Source: Bacteroidota bacterium
GTDB lineage: Bacteria; Bacteroidota; Bacteroidia; AKYH767-A; 2013-40CM-41-45
NCBI GenBank assembly: GCA_026391945.1
Contig: JAPLDA010000043.1
Span: 1 to 43,124, forward strand
Direction: 5' to 3'
Length of the DNA: 43,124 nt
The notes under the pieces were generated by a model. The model was not told where the DNA came from. It searched no databases and saw only the letters and a program-made list of their open reading frames with translations. The stretch's first letter is position 1. Each line of letters starts with the position of its first letter. Below are positions 9,394 to 16,951 of this stretch, piece after piece. A program made the translations under genes and the position numbers.

Positions 9394-9407
9394 CGGGAGT
9401 TAACCCG
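9394..9407. promoter_or_regulatory. Inverted repeat at the predicted paaZ start site
   Basis: CGGGAGTTAACCCG is a CGGG-N6-CCCG inverted repeat immediately downstream of the -7 element, where transcription of paaZ should begin. The position would suit a repressor operator. No regulator gene is in the window to pair with it. Confidence 0.35.
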
Positions 9408-9408
9408 A

Positions 9409-9438
9409 CAAAGATAAACTATCTGAGGTTCAAGTCAA
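9409..9438 (-). promoter_or_regulatory. paaZ promoter (TTG-N19-TATCTTTG)
   Basis: On the minus strand TTG (9438-9436) is followed by exactly 19 bases and then TATCTTTG (9416-9409), the Bacteroidota housekeeping promoter pattern. The predicted start leaves a leader of about 40 bases before the ATG at 9359. Confidence 0.65.
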
Positions 9439-9547
9439 GAAGTTATTAACAGATGTTGATAAGTAGGTCATTTCCAGGCTTTGTTTGAAGCCGGGAGCAT
9501 CCTGCCGGGACAAAAAAAATTTCGTTTCATTTTCCCATCTTTATCCC

Positions 9548-10603
9548 ATGGACTTTGGCTCAGAGATCATTCGCTGGTATCACCTCAACAAACGTGATCT
9601 TCCATGGAGGAATACGAGGGATCCGTACAGGATCTGGTTGTCGGAAATCATCCTCCAGCAAACCCGTGTTGACCAGGGATTGGCCTATTATCACCGGTTT
9701 ATTGAGAAATACCCGGATATTAAAAAATTAGCCAAAGCAAAAGAGGATGATGTCCTCAAATTATGGCAGGGGCTCGGGTATTACACGAGGGCGAGAAACC
9801 TTCATCATACGGCAAGGGAAATTGTAAAGAAGCATGATGGAAAATTTCCCGATGATGAAAAACAACTGCGTTCATTAAAGGGAATCGGCGACTACACCTG
9901 CGGAGCCATCCTGTCGTTTGCCTTCCATAAAAAATTTCCGGTGGTGGATGGAAACGTATTCAGGTTGCTGAGCAGATTCAACGGGATCAAAACCCCGATC
10001 AATTCCCAAAAGGCAAAAAAAGAATTTTATGCTCTTGCAGGCGAACTCATGGAACACCATCAACCGCATGATTTCAACCAGGCCATCATGGAATTCGGAA
10101 GCAGGCAATGCAAACCGCAAAATCCTGATTGCATCAACTGCGTGTTGAATGCCGGCTGCTTTGCCTTTTCAAAAAAGAAAGTGAACAGCCTGCCTGTCAA
10201 AATTCAAAAGAAAAAAACAAGGAAACGATTTTTTAATTACATCGTCATACATCAGCAGGGAAAAATAGTTTTCAAAAAAAGAACCGGGAAAGATATCTGG
10301 AAAAACCTGTTCGACTTTCCGCTTGTTGAAACTTCCTCCAGCATCAGAATAGAAAAACTTGCAACCAGCAACGAATGGAAAAAACTATTCGGAAAAACCG
10401 GGACCAGCATTGTTTCCGTGAGCAGAAACTACAGGCATCTTCTCAGCCATCAGCAGATTCATGCGCGGTTCATTACCGTGAATTTAAAAGTCAGCAAAAT
10501 GTTCATCTCAAGAAACAAATTCAAACCGGTTTCAGAAAACAACCTGGGACAACTTGCTGTTCCTAAACTGGTTGAAAATTTTTTAAAAAACGAAATGGAG
10601 TAA
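9548..10603 (+). CDS. mutY: A/G-specific adenine DNA glycosylase MutY
   Basis: MutY removes adenine mispaired with 8-oxoguanine. Counted from the ATG at 9548 the protein is 351 aa. It has the catalytic Glu in LSEIILQQTRV, the helix-hairpin-helix LKGIGDYTCGAI, the catalytic Asp in VVDGNVFRLLSR, the four-cysteine iron-sulfur loop with C-x6-C-x2-C-x5-C spacing (from CKPQNPDC on), and a C-terminal NUDIX-like domain for 8-oxoG recognition. An earlier in-frame TTG at 9485 adds 21 residues before the conserved MDFGSEIIRWY start and is not favoured. mutY, ssb and gldE/gldD in this order are a common arrangement in Bacteroidota. Confidence 0.95.
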   Translation: MDFGSEIIRWYHLNKRDLPWRNTRDPYRIWLSEIILQQTRVDQGLAYYHRFIEKYPDIKKLAKAKEDDVLKLWQGLGYYTRARNLHHTAREIVKKHDGKFPDDEKQLRSLKGIGDYTCGAILSFAFHKKFPVVDGNVFRLLSRFNGIKTPINSQKAKKEFYALAGELMEHHQPHDFNQAIMEFGSRQCKPQNPDCINCVLNAGCFAFSKKKVNSLPVKIQKKKTRKRFFNYIVIHQQGKIVFKKRTGKDIWKNLFDFPLVETSSSIRIEKLATSNEWKKLFGKTGTSIVSVSRNYRHLLSHQQIHARFITVNLKVSKMFISRNKFKPVSENNLGQLAVPKLVENFLKNEME

Positions 10604-10609
10604 AATTTT

Positions 10610-10640
10610 TTTGCACCCTTTTATTTTTTTTATACTTTTG
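10610..10640 (+). promoter_or_regulatory. ssb promoter, perfect TTTG-N19-TAnnTTTG
   Basis: TTTG (10610-10613), 19 bases, then TACTTTTG (10633-10640). It begins 6 bases after the mutY stop and gives a leader of about 40 bases, so ssb is transcribed on its own. Confidence 0.8.
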
Positions 10641-10684
10641 AACCACAATTCAAATTTTTTTAAACCTTTTAAAACCTATTTAAC

Positions 10685-11110
10685 ATGAGTGGAATTAACA
10701 AAGTAATTTTAGTCGGACACGTGGGCAAAGACCCGGAAGTCCGTTACCTTGAAGGTGGTGTTGCCGTTGCAAGATTTTCCATGGCTACATCGGAATCCTA
10801 CAAAAACAAAGAAGGCAACAAAGTGGAACAAACCGAATGGCACAACATCACGGTTTGGCGTGGCCTTGCTGAGGTTGTTGAGAAGTATGTAAAGAAAGGA
10901 CAACTTCTTTACATCGAAGGAAAAATCCGGAACCGTACCGTCGGCGAAGGTGACAACAAAAAATACTACACGGATATCATTGCCGACAACATGACGATGC
11001 TTGGGGGAGGCGGTAACCGTGAAAAGGGTACGATGGTTATTGAATCAAAACCGATCGAAACTCCTCTTCCGGCTGCTTCTGCGGAACCGGGCGATGACCT
11101 GCCGTTCTAA
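10685..11110 (+). CDS. ssb: Single-stranded DNA-binding protein
   Basis: The 141-aa protein has an N-terminal OB fold (MSGINKVILVGHVGKDPEVRY, then ARFSMATSESYKNKEGNK, TEWHNITVWRGLAEVVEKYVKKG) and ends in the acidic DDLPF tip that binds partner proteins of replication and repair. It coats ssDNA as a tetramer. It has its own promoter (10610-10640) and its own terminator (11131-11172), making it a one-gene transcript between mutY and gldE. Confidence 0.97.
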   Translation: MSGINKVILVGHVGKDPEVRYLEGGVAVARFSMATSESYKNKEGNKVEQTEWHNITVWRGLAEVVEKYVKKGQLLYIEGKIRNRTVGEGDNKKYYTDIIADNMTMLGGGGNREKGTMVIESKPIETPLPAASAEPGDDLPF

Positions 11111-11130
11111 ACACCGTGCGTAAAACAATC

Positions 11131-11172
11131 ACTGAAGGCAAAGTTTTTTACATAACTTTGCCTTCAGTTTTT
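11131..11172 (+). terminator. Strong rho-independent terminator after ssb
   Basis: A perfect 15-bp stem (ACTGAAGGCAAAGTT at 11131-11145, complement at 11154-11168) with an 8-base loop, followed by TTTT. It lies 20 bases after the ssb stop. Confidence 0.9.
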
Positions 11173-11213
11173 AAGACGTACGGTGTACGTTTTATCAATC
11201 AAAACATTTCACC

Positions 11214-13169
11214 TTGGACCCTTCGAGCAGCCATTTTTTTTTCCTTCGGATTTTACTTCAGCCGCCGGCCGGAATCATCAACCCCACTTTTTACATCAGC
11301 GCCGGTTTTATCCTTGAACTTATTTTCCTGTTCGTGCTTCTTTCCGCTTCCGGTTTTATTTCCGGAGCCGAAACAGCTTTCTTCGCCATTACCCCGACAC
11401 AACTGGCACACCTGAAGAATTCGAAGACCACTACCAGCAGAGTCGTTCACCAGTTGCTGAATACGCCGAAGCGGCTGCTGGCAACATTGCTCATCGCCAT
11501 CAACTTTGTGAACATCGCCATCATCGTATTTTCTTCGGTACTCATTTCACAGATATTTATTTTCGACGGGCATGAAGTGGCCGGCTTTATTATCCAGGTG
11601 GTTGCCGTAACGTTTGTGATCGTGGTCTTCTGCGAAGTGCTTCCAAAAGTGTATGCAACACAAAATGCTTTGCGAACCGCTCACCGGAGCGTTTACGTGA
11701 TTTTTGCACTTGATAAACTGCTGCGTCCATTCAGTGCTTTGCTGGTGCTTTCAACCTCTTTCGTTGACAAGCGCATTCACCTGAAAGGGTATGATGTAAC
11801 GGTGGATGAACTGACACATGCCATCGATATCACGTCCAACAAAGATACTCCCGAAGAAGAAAAAAAGATACTCAAAGGGATCGCACGATTCGGGAACATT
11901 GATGTGAAACAGATCATGAAGCCGAGGATGGATGTCATTTCGTTTGACAAGGAAATGAAATTCCCGGAGCTCTTTTCCCAGGTTCTCGAACACCGTTATT
12001 CGCGGATTCCCGTTTACACGAACACCTTCGACAGCATTGCAGGAATTCTTTACATCAAAGATCTGCTTCCTTACCTCGATAAACAGCAAACGGATTTTGA
12101 ATGGCAGAAACTGATCCGCCCCGCTTATTTTGTTCCGGAAAGCAAAAAGATAAATGACCTCCTCCAGGAATTCCAGGAGAAAAAAAATCATCTTGCCATC
12201 GTGGTGGATGAATACGGCGGATCATCAGGAATTGTGACCATGGAAGATATCCTGGAAGAAATTGTGGGAGAAATCAATGATGAGTTCGATGAAGAAGAAC
12301 TGGTTTTTTCAAAACTCGATGAACTAAATTATGTGTTTGAAGGGAAAACACTGCTGAATGATGTTTGCCGCGTGATGGAAGTGGACCGGAAAATTTTTGA
12401 CATCGGTAACGAAGAAGTGGATACCCTTGCCGGCTTGATCCTGGAACTGAAAGGAAGCATTCCGTATAAATTCGAAGTGGTGAAATTCAATGACATCGCG
12501 TTCACCATCGAATCGGCTGACAGGAGAAGAATAAAACGGGTGAAGATTACACTGCCTGAAAAAAAAGAAGGATCACCCGGGAACCCGGTACGAGGCATCA
12601 CGTTGCTTTCTGTTTTTTTTCTTCTTGCTTCCATTTTACTCTCGTCCTGCGACGAGGAATTTGTTCCCAAGCCAAGAGGTTACTTCAGGATTTCATTCCC
12701 GGAGAAAAAATACATTCCCTACACTCCTGCCGACTGCCCGTTTGCATTTGATGTTCCGGCTTATACCCAGGTGGTGCGCGATACCGAAGCCCGTGCCGAG
12801 CCATGCTGGATGGATATCCGGTTCAACAACTTCAGGGGAACGTTGTACATCAGTTACAAGGAAGTGAATCACAACCTCCGGCAGTTCATGGAAGACAGCC
12901 GTACGCTGGCGTTGAAGCACATTCCAAAAGCATCGGGCATTGATGAAATACAAATCCAGGTTCCGGAAAACCATGTGTACGGAACACGTTATGATGTGAA
13001 AGGAAACGCCGCTTCTCCGATCCAGTTTTTCATCACCGACAGCACCAGGCATTTTCTCCGTGCTTCGCTTTATTTTTATGCTTCACCGAATTCCGATTCC
13101 ATCGCACCGGTTCTTAAATTCATCAGCAGCGACATTGATCATTTGCTTGCTACGTTTCGATGGAAATAA
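11214..13169 (+). CDS. gldE-gldD: GldE-GldD fusion: CorC/CBS protein joined to gliding lipoprotein
   Basis: One open frame holds two proteins normally made separately. Residues 1 to about 450 are GldE: a DUF21/CNNM membrane domain (about 25-200), a CBS pair (about 215-340) and a CorC_HlyC domain (about 355-445). After a short linker (EKKEGSPGNPVRG) a lipoprotein signal follows (LLSVFFLLASILLSSC, lipobox Cys479 at 12648-12650), then about 170 residues of GldD. Both are needed for gliding and T9SS function in flavobacteria. The first start is a TTG at 11214; an in-frame stop at 11172 excludes a longer form, and no ATG lies between. The GldD part has no ATG or GTG near its signal; only a TTG at 12603 could start it separately. 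As a fusion, the lipoprotein signal would be a membrane span leading from cytosolic CBS/CorC domains to periplasmic GldD, which is topologically sensible. Confidence 0.85.
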   Translation: MDPSSSHFFFLRILLQPPAGIINPTFYISAGFILELIFLFVLLSASGFISGAETAFFAITPTQLAHLKNSKTTTSRVVHQLLNTPKRLLATLLIAINFVNIAIIVFSSVLISQIFIFDGHEVAGFIIQVVAVTFVIVVFCEVLPKVYATQNALRTAHRSVYVIFALDKLLRPFSALLVLSTSFVDKRIHLKGYDVTVDELTHAIDITSNKDTPEEEKKILKGIARFGNIDVKQIMKPRMDVISFDKEMKFPELFSQVLEHRYSRIPVYTNTFDSIAGILYIKDLLPYLDKQQTDFEWQKLIRPAYFVPESKKINDLLQEFQEKKNHLAIVVDEYGGSSGIVTMEDILEEIVGEINDEFDEEELVFSKLDELNYVFEGKTLLNDVCRVMEVDRKIFDIGNEEVDTLAGLILELKGSIPYKFEVVKFNDIAFTIESADRRRIKRVKITLPEKKEGSPGNPVRGITLLSVFFLLASILLSSCDEEFVPKPRGYFRISFPEKKYIPYTPADCPFAFDVPAYTQVVRDTEARAEPCWMDIRFNNFRGTLYISYKEVNHNLRQFMEDSRTLALKHIPKASGIDEIQIQVPENHVYGTRYDVKGNAASPIQFFITDSTRHFLRASLYFYASPNSDSIAPVLKFISSDIDHLLATFRWK

Positions 13170-13175
13170 ATGAGG

Positions 13176-13223
13176 GAGTGTTGAGGTACGTGAGTATTTG
13201 AGTGTTGAAGTGCGCAAGTGTTT
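13176..13223. repeat. Two tandem 24-bp repeat units
   Basis: Units at 13176-13199 and 13200-13223 both start GAGTGTTGA and match at 19 of 24 bases; a fragment of a third (GAGTTG) follows. They fill the gap between the convergent gldE-gldD and ctaA genes. Confidence 0.55.
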
Positions 13224-13252
13224 GAGTTGCCATGCAAATCTGCCATAACACT

Positions 13253-14284
13253 TCAGAAGGGATCTTCCCGGAACCGGAACAAAAGAACAATTACTGTAGT
13301 AAAAAAAAAGAATGCACCCACCTGGTGGAGCGAAGCCATCATGACCGGCACTTTGAGCAGCAACGTGAACACACCCAGTAAAAATTGAACCCCAACGGCA
13401 ACGGCGAGAAAATAAAATGCATTGGCCTGGGAGCGGTTCATGTTGTTTTTACTGGCCGAGAACCAGAGCCACACGGTGAATGCCACGATCACCAATGCCG
13501 TAACGCGGTGAATGAACTGCACGGTAACCGGGTTTTCAAAAAAGTTTTTCCAGAAAACTTCCATGCCGAAAATTCCTGAAGGAATCCATTCGCCGTTCAT
13601 TGTCGGAAAAGTATTGGCAAAATTACCGGCATGCAGGCCGGCCACGAAAGCTCCGTAAATAACCTGCAGCCCTGCCAGGAACAGGAGTGCGGCAACCATC
13701 AGCCTGTGTTTTTTTTTCAAACCGGAAGCTTCCGCTTTTTCATGATACATCAGTTCGAGGGCAAACCACAGTGTAAAAGCAAACGTGATGAATGCCGCGA
13801 CGAGGTGGATGGCCAGCCGGTAATGGCTCACACTCGTTCGTTCGGTGAGCCCGCTTTTCACCATGAACCAACCCATGAATCCCTGGATGGCGCCGAGGAC
13901 AAAAAGGAAAATGGATTTGCGAACCATCTTCCTGTCCAACTGCTTTGTGAACCAGAAATAAAAAAAAGGAATAAGAAATACCATCCCAATCATTCTACCG
14001 ACGAGGCGATGAAGGTATTCCCAGAAAAATATTTTTTTGAAATCACCGAGGGTGAAATCAAAATTCAGTTTCTGAAACTGCGGGATCTGTTTGTATTTTT
14101 CAAAGGCTTCGTTCCACTGGTGTTCATTCAACGGAGGAATGGCACCCATCACCACGTTCCATTCGGTGATGGATAACCCGGAACCGGTGAGCCGTGTGAT
14201 CCCGCCGATCACCACCATCGAAAAAATAAGGAAGCAGCCGCACAGCAACCAGACGATGATTCTTACTCTTGAAATATCATTCAT
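13253..14284 (-). CDS. ctaA: Heme A synthase (CtaA/COX15 family)
   Basis: An integral membrane protein of 343 aa with eight predicted spans that oxidises the C8 methyl of heme O to give heme A for aa3-type cytochrome oxidase. The family signature GGITRLTGSGLSITEW is near residue 30. Conserved heme-ligand histidines are visible in EYLHRLVGR, AIHLVAAF, FIHRVTAL and SLHQVGAF. The ATG at 14284 (MNDISRVRII) is chosen over a TTG at 14347 that would add 21 residues. A -7 element lies 8 bases before this ATG. No other oxidase genes are near. Confidence 0.93.
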   Translation of the reverse strand: MNDISRVRIIVWLLCGCFLIFSMVVIGGITRLTGSGLSITEWNVVMGAIPPLNEHQWNEAFEKYKQIPQFQKLNFDFTLGDFKKIFFWEYLHRLVGRMIGMVFLIPFFYFWFTKQLDRKMVRKSIFLFVLGAIQGFMGWFMVKSGLTERTSVSHYRLAIHLVAAFITFAFTLWFALELMYHEKAEASGLKKKHRLMVAALLFLAGLQVIYGAFVAGLHAGNFANTFPTMNGEWIPSGIFGMEVFWKNFFENPVTVQFIHRVTALVIVAFTVWLWFSASKNNMNRSQANAFYFLAVAVGVQFLLGVFTLLLKVPVMMASLHQVGAFFFFTTVIVLLFRFREDPF

Positions 14285-14292
14285 GCTGTCCG

Positions 14293-14300
14293 CAAAAATA
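14293..14300 (-). promoter_or_regulatory. Candidate -7 element close to the ctaA start
   Basis: TATTTTTG on the minus strand matches TAnnTTTG. Transcription would start about 4 bases before the ATG at 14284, giving an almost leaderless mRNA. There is no good -33 element at 19-20 bases. Confidence 0.4.
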
Positions 14301-14494
14301 GAAAAGAAAGATGGATTGGGAAGCAAGAAGTTAGATGCAGGAATCAAGATGCAAGACGGAATGCGGAAGACGGTAGAGTCTGACTAAATCAACCCATTCA
14401 CTAACTCAACATATGGACGATCGGACTATAAGACCAATCGACGAAAAGCCGAATTGTTCCAGGTCAGGATGGTAAGGGTGGGTGACACAAACAC

Positions 14495-14528
14495 AAAAAA
14501 TCTTTCCTGTTGAGCGGAAAGATTTTTT
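14495..14528 (-). terminator. Terminator of the 485-aa gene
   Basis: A perfect 13-bp inverted repeat, AAAAAATCTTTCC (14495-14507) and GGAAAGATTTTTT (14516-14528), with an 8-base loop. Each arm supplies a T-run, so it can work in both directions. It lies 24 bases after the stop of the 485-aa gene. Confidence 0.8.
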
Positions 14529-14551
14529 ATGAATAACAAACCAGTTGAACT

Positions 14552-16009
14552 TTATTCCTTAATTGGGTTCGCCAGTTTACGGATGACTGATTCATCCATT
14601 TTTACAAACCAGAGAATTCTTTTACTTCCGGTATTGGCGGCATTGAAAGCCTCAAACAACTCCGTAATTTTTTTCACTTTCTTCCTGAACTCTTCCGGTT
14701 TGATGGCTGCCTTCAGTAATTTGATAAACATGGAAGCCGGCTCAAACAGTGATTCATCTTCGGATGTCTGGCGTTTGATGCTTTGAATGAGTTGCGAGCA
14801 CAAACCATCTTCTCCCATCATGGCATAATTCAACGCCTGGAAAAGTTTGCATTCCACATCGGAGAACAAATATTTTTTCAACGACATGTCATTTCGAAGC
14901 GAGTTGATCGTTTTAGCTGCGCCGTTGTAATCGCCTTCATAAAATTTGCTGATGGCCTGGTATTTTTTAAAGGAGATAAACGGGTAAGGTTCGTTGGTGT
15001 TCACATCGAAACAACCTTCCAGTTCACTGTTGAGATCGGTAAGCCCGCTGATGTCGTGGTTCACAAGGAACCGTTCCAGTTTGGAATGAAGGAATTGAGT
15101 GACAAAGAAACTGAAAATCGGTTTATGTGCCACTTCCGGAACCTGGCTGTTCACCTGGTTGTAGTAATGATCAGCACGAACCGAATTCCCGGTGCGCTGG
15201 TAATATTCGAAATAAAGGAAGTCAACCACAAAACGAATGCTTTGGTAGAACGTATCCATTTCATACGTTTCAAAATGTTTCCTGATCTGCTGGAGGATGG
15301 AGTCAATTTCAATTTCAAGTGCCTTCAGGTTTTCCGAACGGGATGTAAGCGTGCATAAATAATAGATCCGTACAATGTTGAAAAGGACAAACAACCGGTG
15401 CCCGTGATACAGTTCAGAGATGTTGGTAAGTTCACGCAAAACTGTTTTCACACTCTCCAGGTCACGTTCATCGCGGGTAAGCAAATACATGCCCGTGCGC
15501 TTGGAAAATTCAAAGAACAAATCTTCCGCTTTCACTACAGACAGAGAATAAGCCACATGTTTATTGTATTCCTTTTCATAAAAATCGAAATCACCGTTGT
15601 ACATGCTTAAACGGGCAAGGGCTTTATAGACCACGATGAGTTCATTGGAAAGATCATATTCGGTGAGTTGTTTCTCAAGATTTTTCAGGGCACGGATCGA
15701 AACCTCCCGGTCGTTTCCGAAAAGCATGGCCGGAACCATGGCCACTTTTTCTTTCAAAGCGCTGATCGGGTTCTGGGCATTTTGTGAAAGGTATTGAGCA
15801 ATTTTTTCATTTAACCTCGACTTAAGCGTGTAATAGGTACTGGCATTCACTCCCAGAGTTTGCATCATCGTATTCTCATCGTAATTCTGAAGACGGGCTG
15901 CTTCAAGAACGAGGTAAGGCTTGTTGTTTTTTCTGCCGGCCACCGCCGAGAGCAATTCCTTATACTCCTGTTCGTTTAGTTTTTTGATGGTCTTGTTCAA
16001 TGTTTCCAT
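14552..16009 (-). CDS. Helical-repeat protein with HTH-like N-terminus, 485 aa
   Basis: There is no signal peptide or membrane span, so it is cytoplasmic. Residues about 35-70 (YDENTMMQTLGVNASTYYTL, then KSRLNEKI) have the spacing of a helix-turn-helix. The rest is alpha-helical and TPR-like, with paired helices carrying Tyr, Phe and Leu at regular positions. This suggests a regulator or adaptor with a protein-binding helical solenoid, but I do not recognise a named family. It is transcribed away from two secreted-protein genes (16332 and 16952) across a 322-base spacer and could regulate them. It ends in a strong terminator. Confidence 0.75.
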   Translation of the reverse strand: METLNKTIKKLNEQEYKELLSAVAGRKNNKPYLVLEAARLQNYDENTMMQTLGVNASTYYTLKSRLNEKIAQYLSQNAQNPISALKEKVAMVPAMLFGNDREVSIRALKNLEKQLTEYDLSNELIVVYKALARLSMYNGDFDFYEKEYNKHVAYSLSVVKAEDLFFEFSKRTGMYLLTRDERDLESVKTVLRELTNISELYHGHRLFVLFNIVRIYYLCTLTSRSENLKALEIEIDSILQQIRKHFETYEMDTFYQSIRFVVDFLYFEYYQRTGNSVRADHYYNQVNSQVPEVAHKPIFSFFVTQFLHSKLERFLVNHDISGLTDLNSELEGCFDVNTNEPYPFISFKKYQAISKFYEGDYNGAAKTINSLRNDMSLKKYLFSDVECKLFQALNYAMMGEDGLCSQLIQSIKRQTSEDESLFEPASMFIKLLKAAIKPEEFRKKVKKITELFEAFNAANTGSKRILWFVKMDESVIRKLANPIKE

Positions 16010-16331
16010 TTTGATGAGGCTAAAATTTAGTTGTGTTTGTTGACTTGTGTTGTTATAATTATTGGGGTTGAACGTTGGTTAAAGCGCTTTGGATACACCG
16101 GAAGCGGTTTTGGAGAATATTTATTCCCGGGCCTTTCTTTCAAAGCTTCGTTGCCGGTGAACTGAAAATAAATGAAGGAATTTAACCTGTGAAGATGGTT
16201 TCCTTACCCGCACCCCGATTTTTTTGGTGACAAAAACGCGAAAACCTTACAGGTGTAAGAAAGAAAAATTCTTCTAAAAACTCCGCCATGTGAAAGAGGT
16301 ATAATTGATACAAAACTAAAACTGAAATCAG
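16010..16331. other. Divergent intergenic region, no gene
   Basis: No ORF of note. It holds a 10-bp palindrome AAAGCGCTTT (16081-16090) and an inverted repeat CTTACAGGTGTAAG (16246-16259). Near the plus-strand gene, TATAATTG around 16302 is a poor -7 match. No full promoter is visible for either gene. Confidence 0.4.
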
Positions 16332-16877
16332 ATGAAAAATCAATTTACCAGGTCAATCCCGGGATTCATGCAAAACGGAATGATTCAATCATTGAAAACA
16401 AAAGCTTCCGGCAACAGCTTCTTCCTGTATGCACTGGAACTGGTGATCCTGTTCGTTCTCGTGTTTGCTACGGTAAGCACGTTCGCACAGGCTCCTAAAA
16501 CTTCGGCACCGGCCAAAGCGGTGGCGGAATCAGGAAAACTTGAGTTTGTGAAACAGCAAATCGTTTACAATTCAGGAAAAGTGTATTTCAACTGGATTGT
16601 GAAAGCAAATTCAGATGACTGCCTGTATGTGATCGAACGATCCACAGATGGTAATGAATACGAACCGGTGGGTTTAAAAGAAGGCATTGGTTCACCTCTT
16701 GAATTGCTGTACAGCTGGGTGGATACCAAACCTGTAAGCGGAACTGCTTATTACAGGATCAAACAAATTGACAATGATGGCAAACTGGTTTCACAGGCCG
16801 ACACCAAAATGGTATCCGCTCCTGAAGCCAATCCATTGTTCATTGAAAAAGGAAGCAGGATGGTTTCAACCAAGTAA
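16332..16877 (+). CDS. Small secreted protein with Fn3-like domain, 181 aa
   Basis: After a charged N-terminus, a hydrophobic segment (FFLYALELVILFVLVFATVS, residues 29-48) ending TFAQA serves as a long signal peptide or membrane anchor. The mature part has the Bacteroidota surface pattern of a Fn3-like beta sandwich (YVIERSTDGNEYEPVG ... GTAYYRIKQIDNDGK). This is the segment that usually precedes a T9SS sorting domain, yet the protein stops shortly afterwards and has no such domain. It lies 74 bases before the PKD giant and may share its transcript. Function unknown. Confidence 0.7.
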   Translation: MKNQFTRSIPGFMQNGMIQSLKTKASGNSFFLYALELVILFVLVFATVSTFAQAPKTSAPAKAVAESGKLEFVKQQIVYNSGKVYFNWIVKANSDDCLYVIERSTDGNEYEPVGLKEGIGSPLELLYSWVDTKPVSGTAYYRIKQIDNDGKLVSQADTKMVSAPEANPLFIEKGSRMVSTK

Positions 16878-16951
16878 TTGGTTATTCAGAAGGTAATTCC
16901 CGACACCTGGAAAATTTTACCATACCAATTGACAATGAAATCCTCCTCGCA

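Noticed and set aside
11153-11160. TAACTTTG as a promoter for gldE
   Set aside because: It lies inside the 3' arm of the ssb terminator and has no -33 element 19-20 bases upstream; most likely chance.
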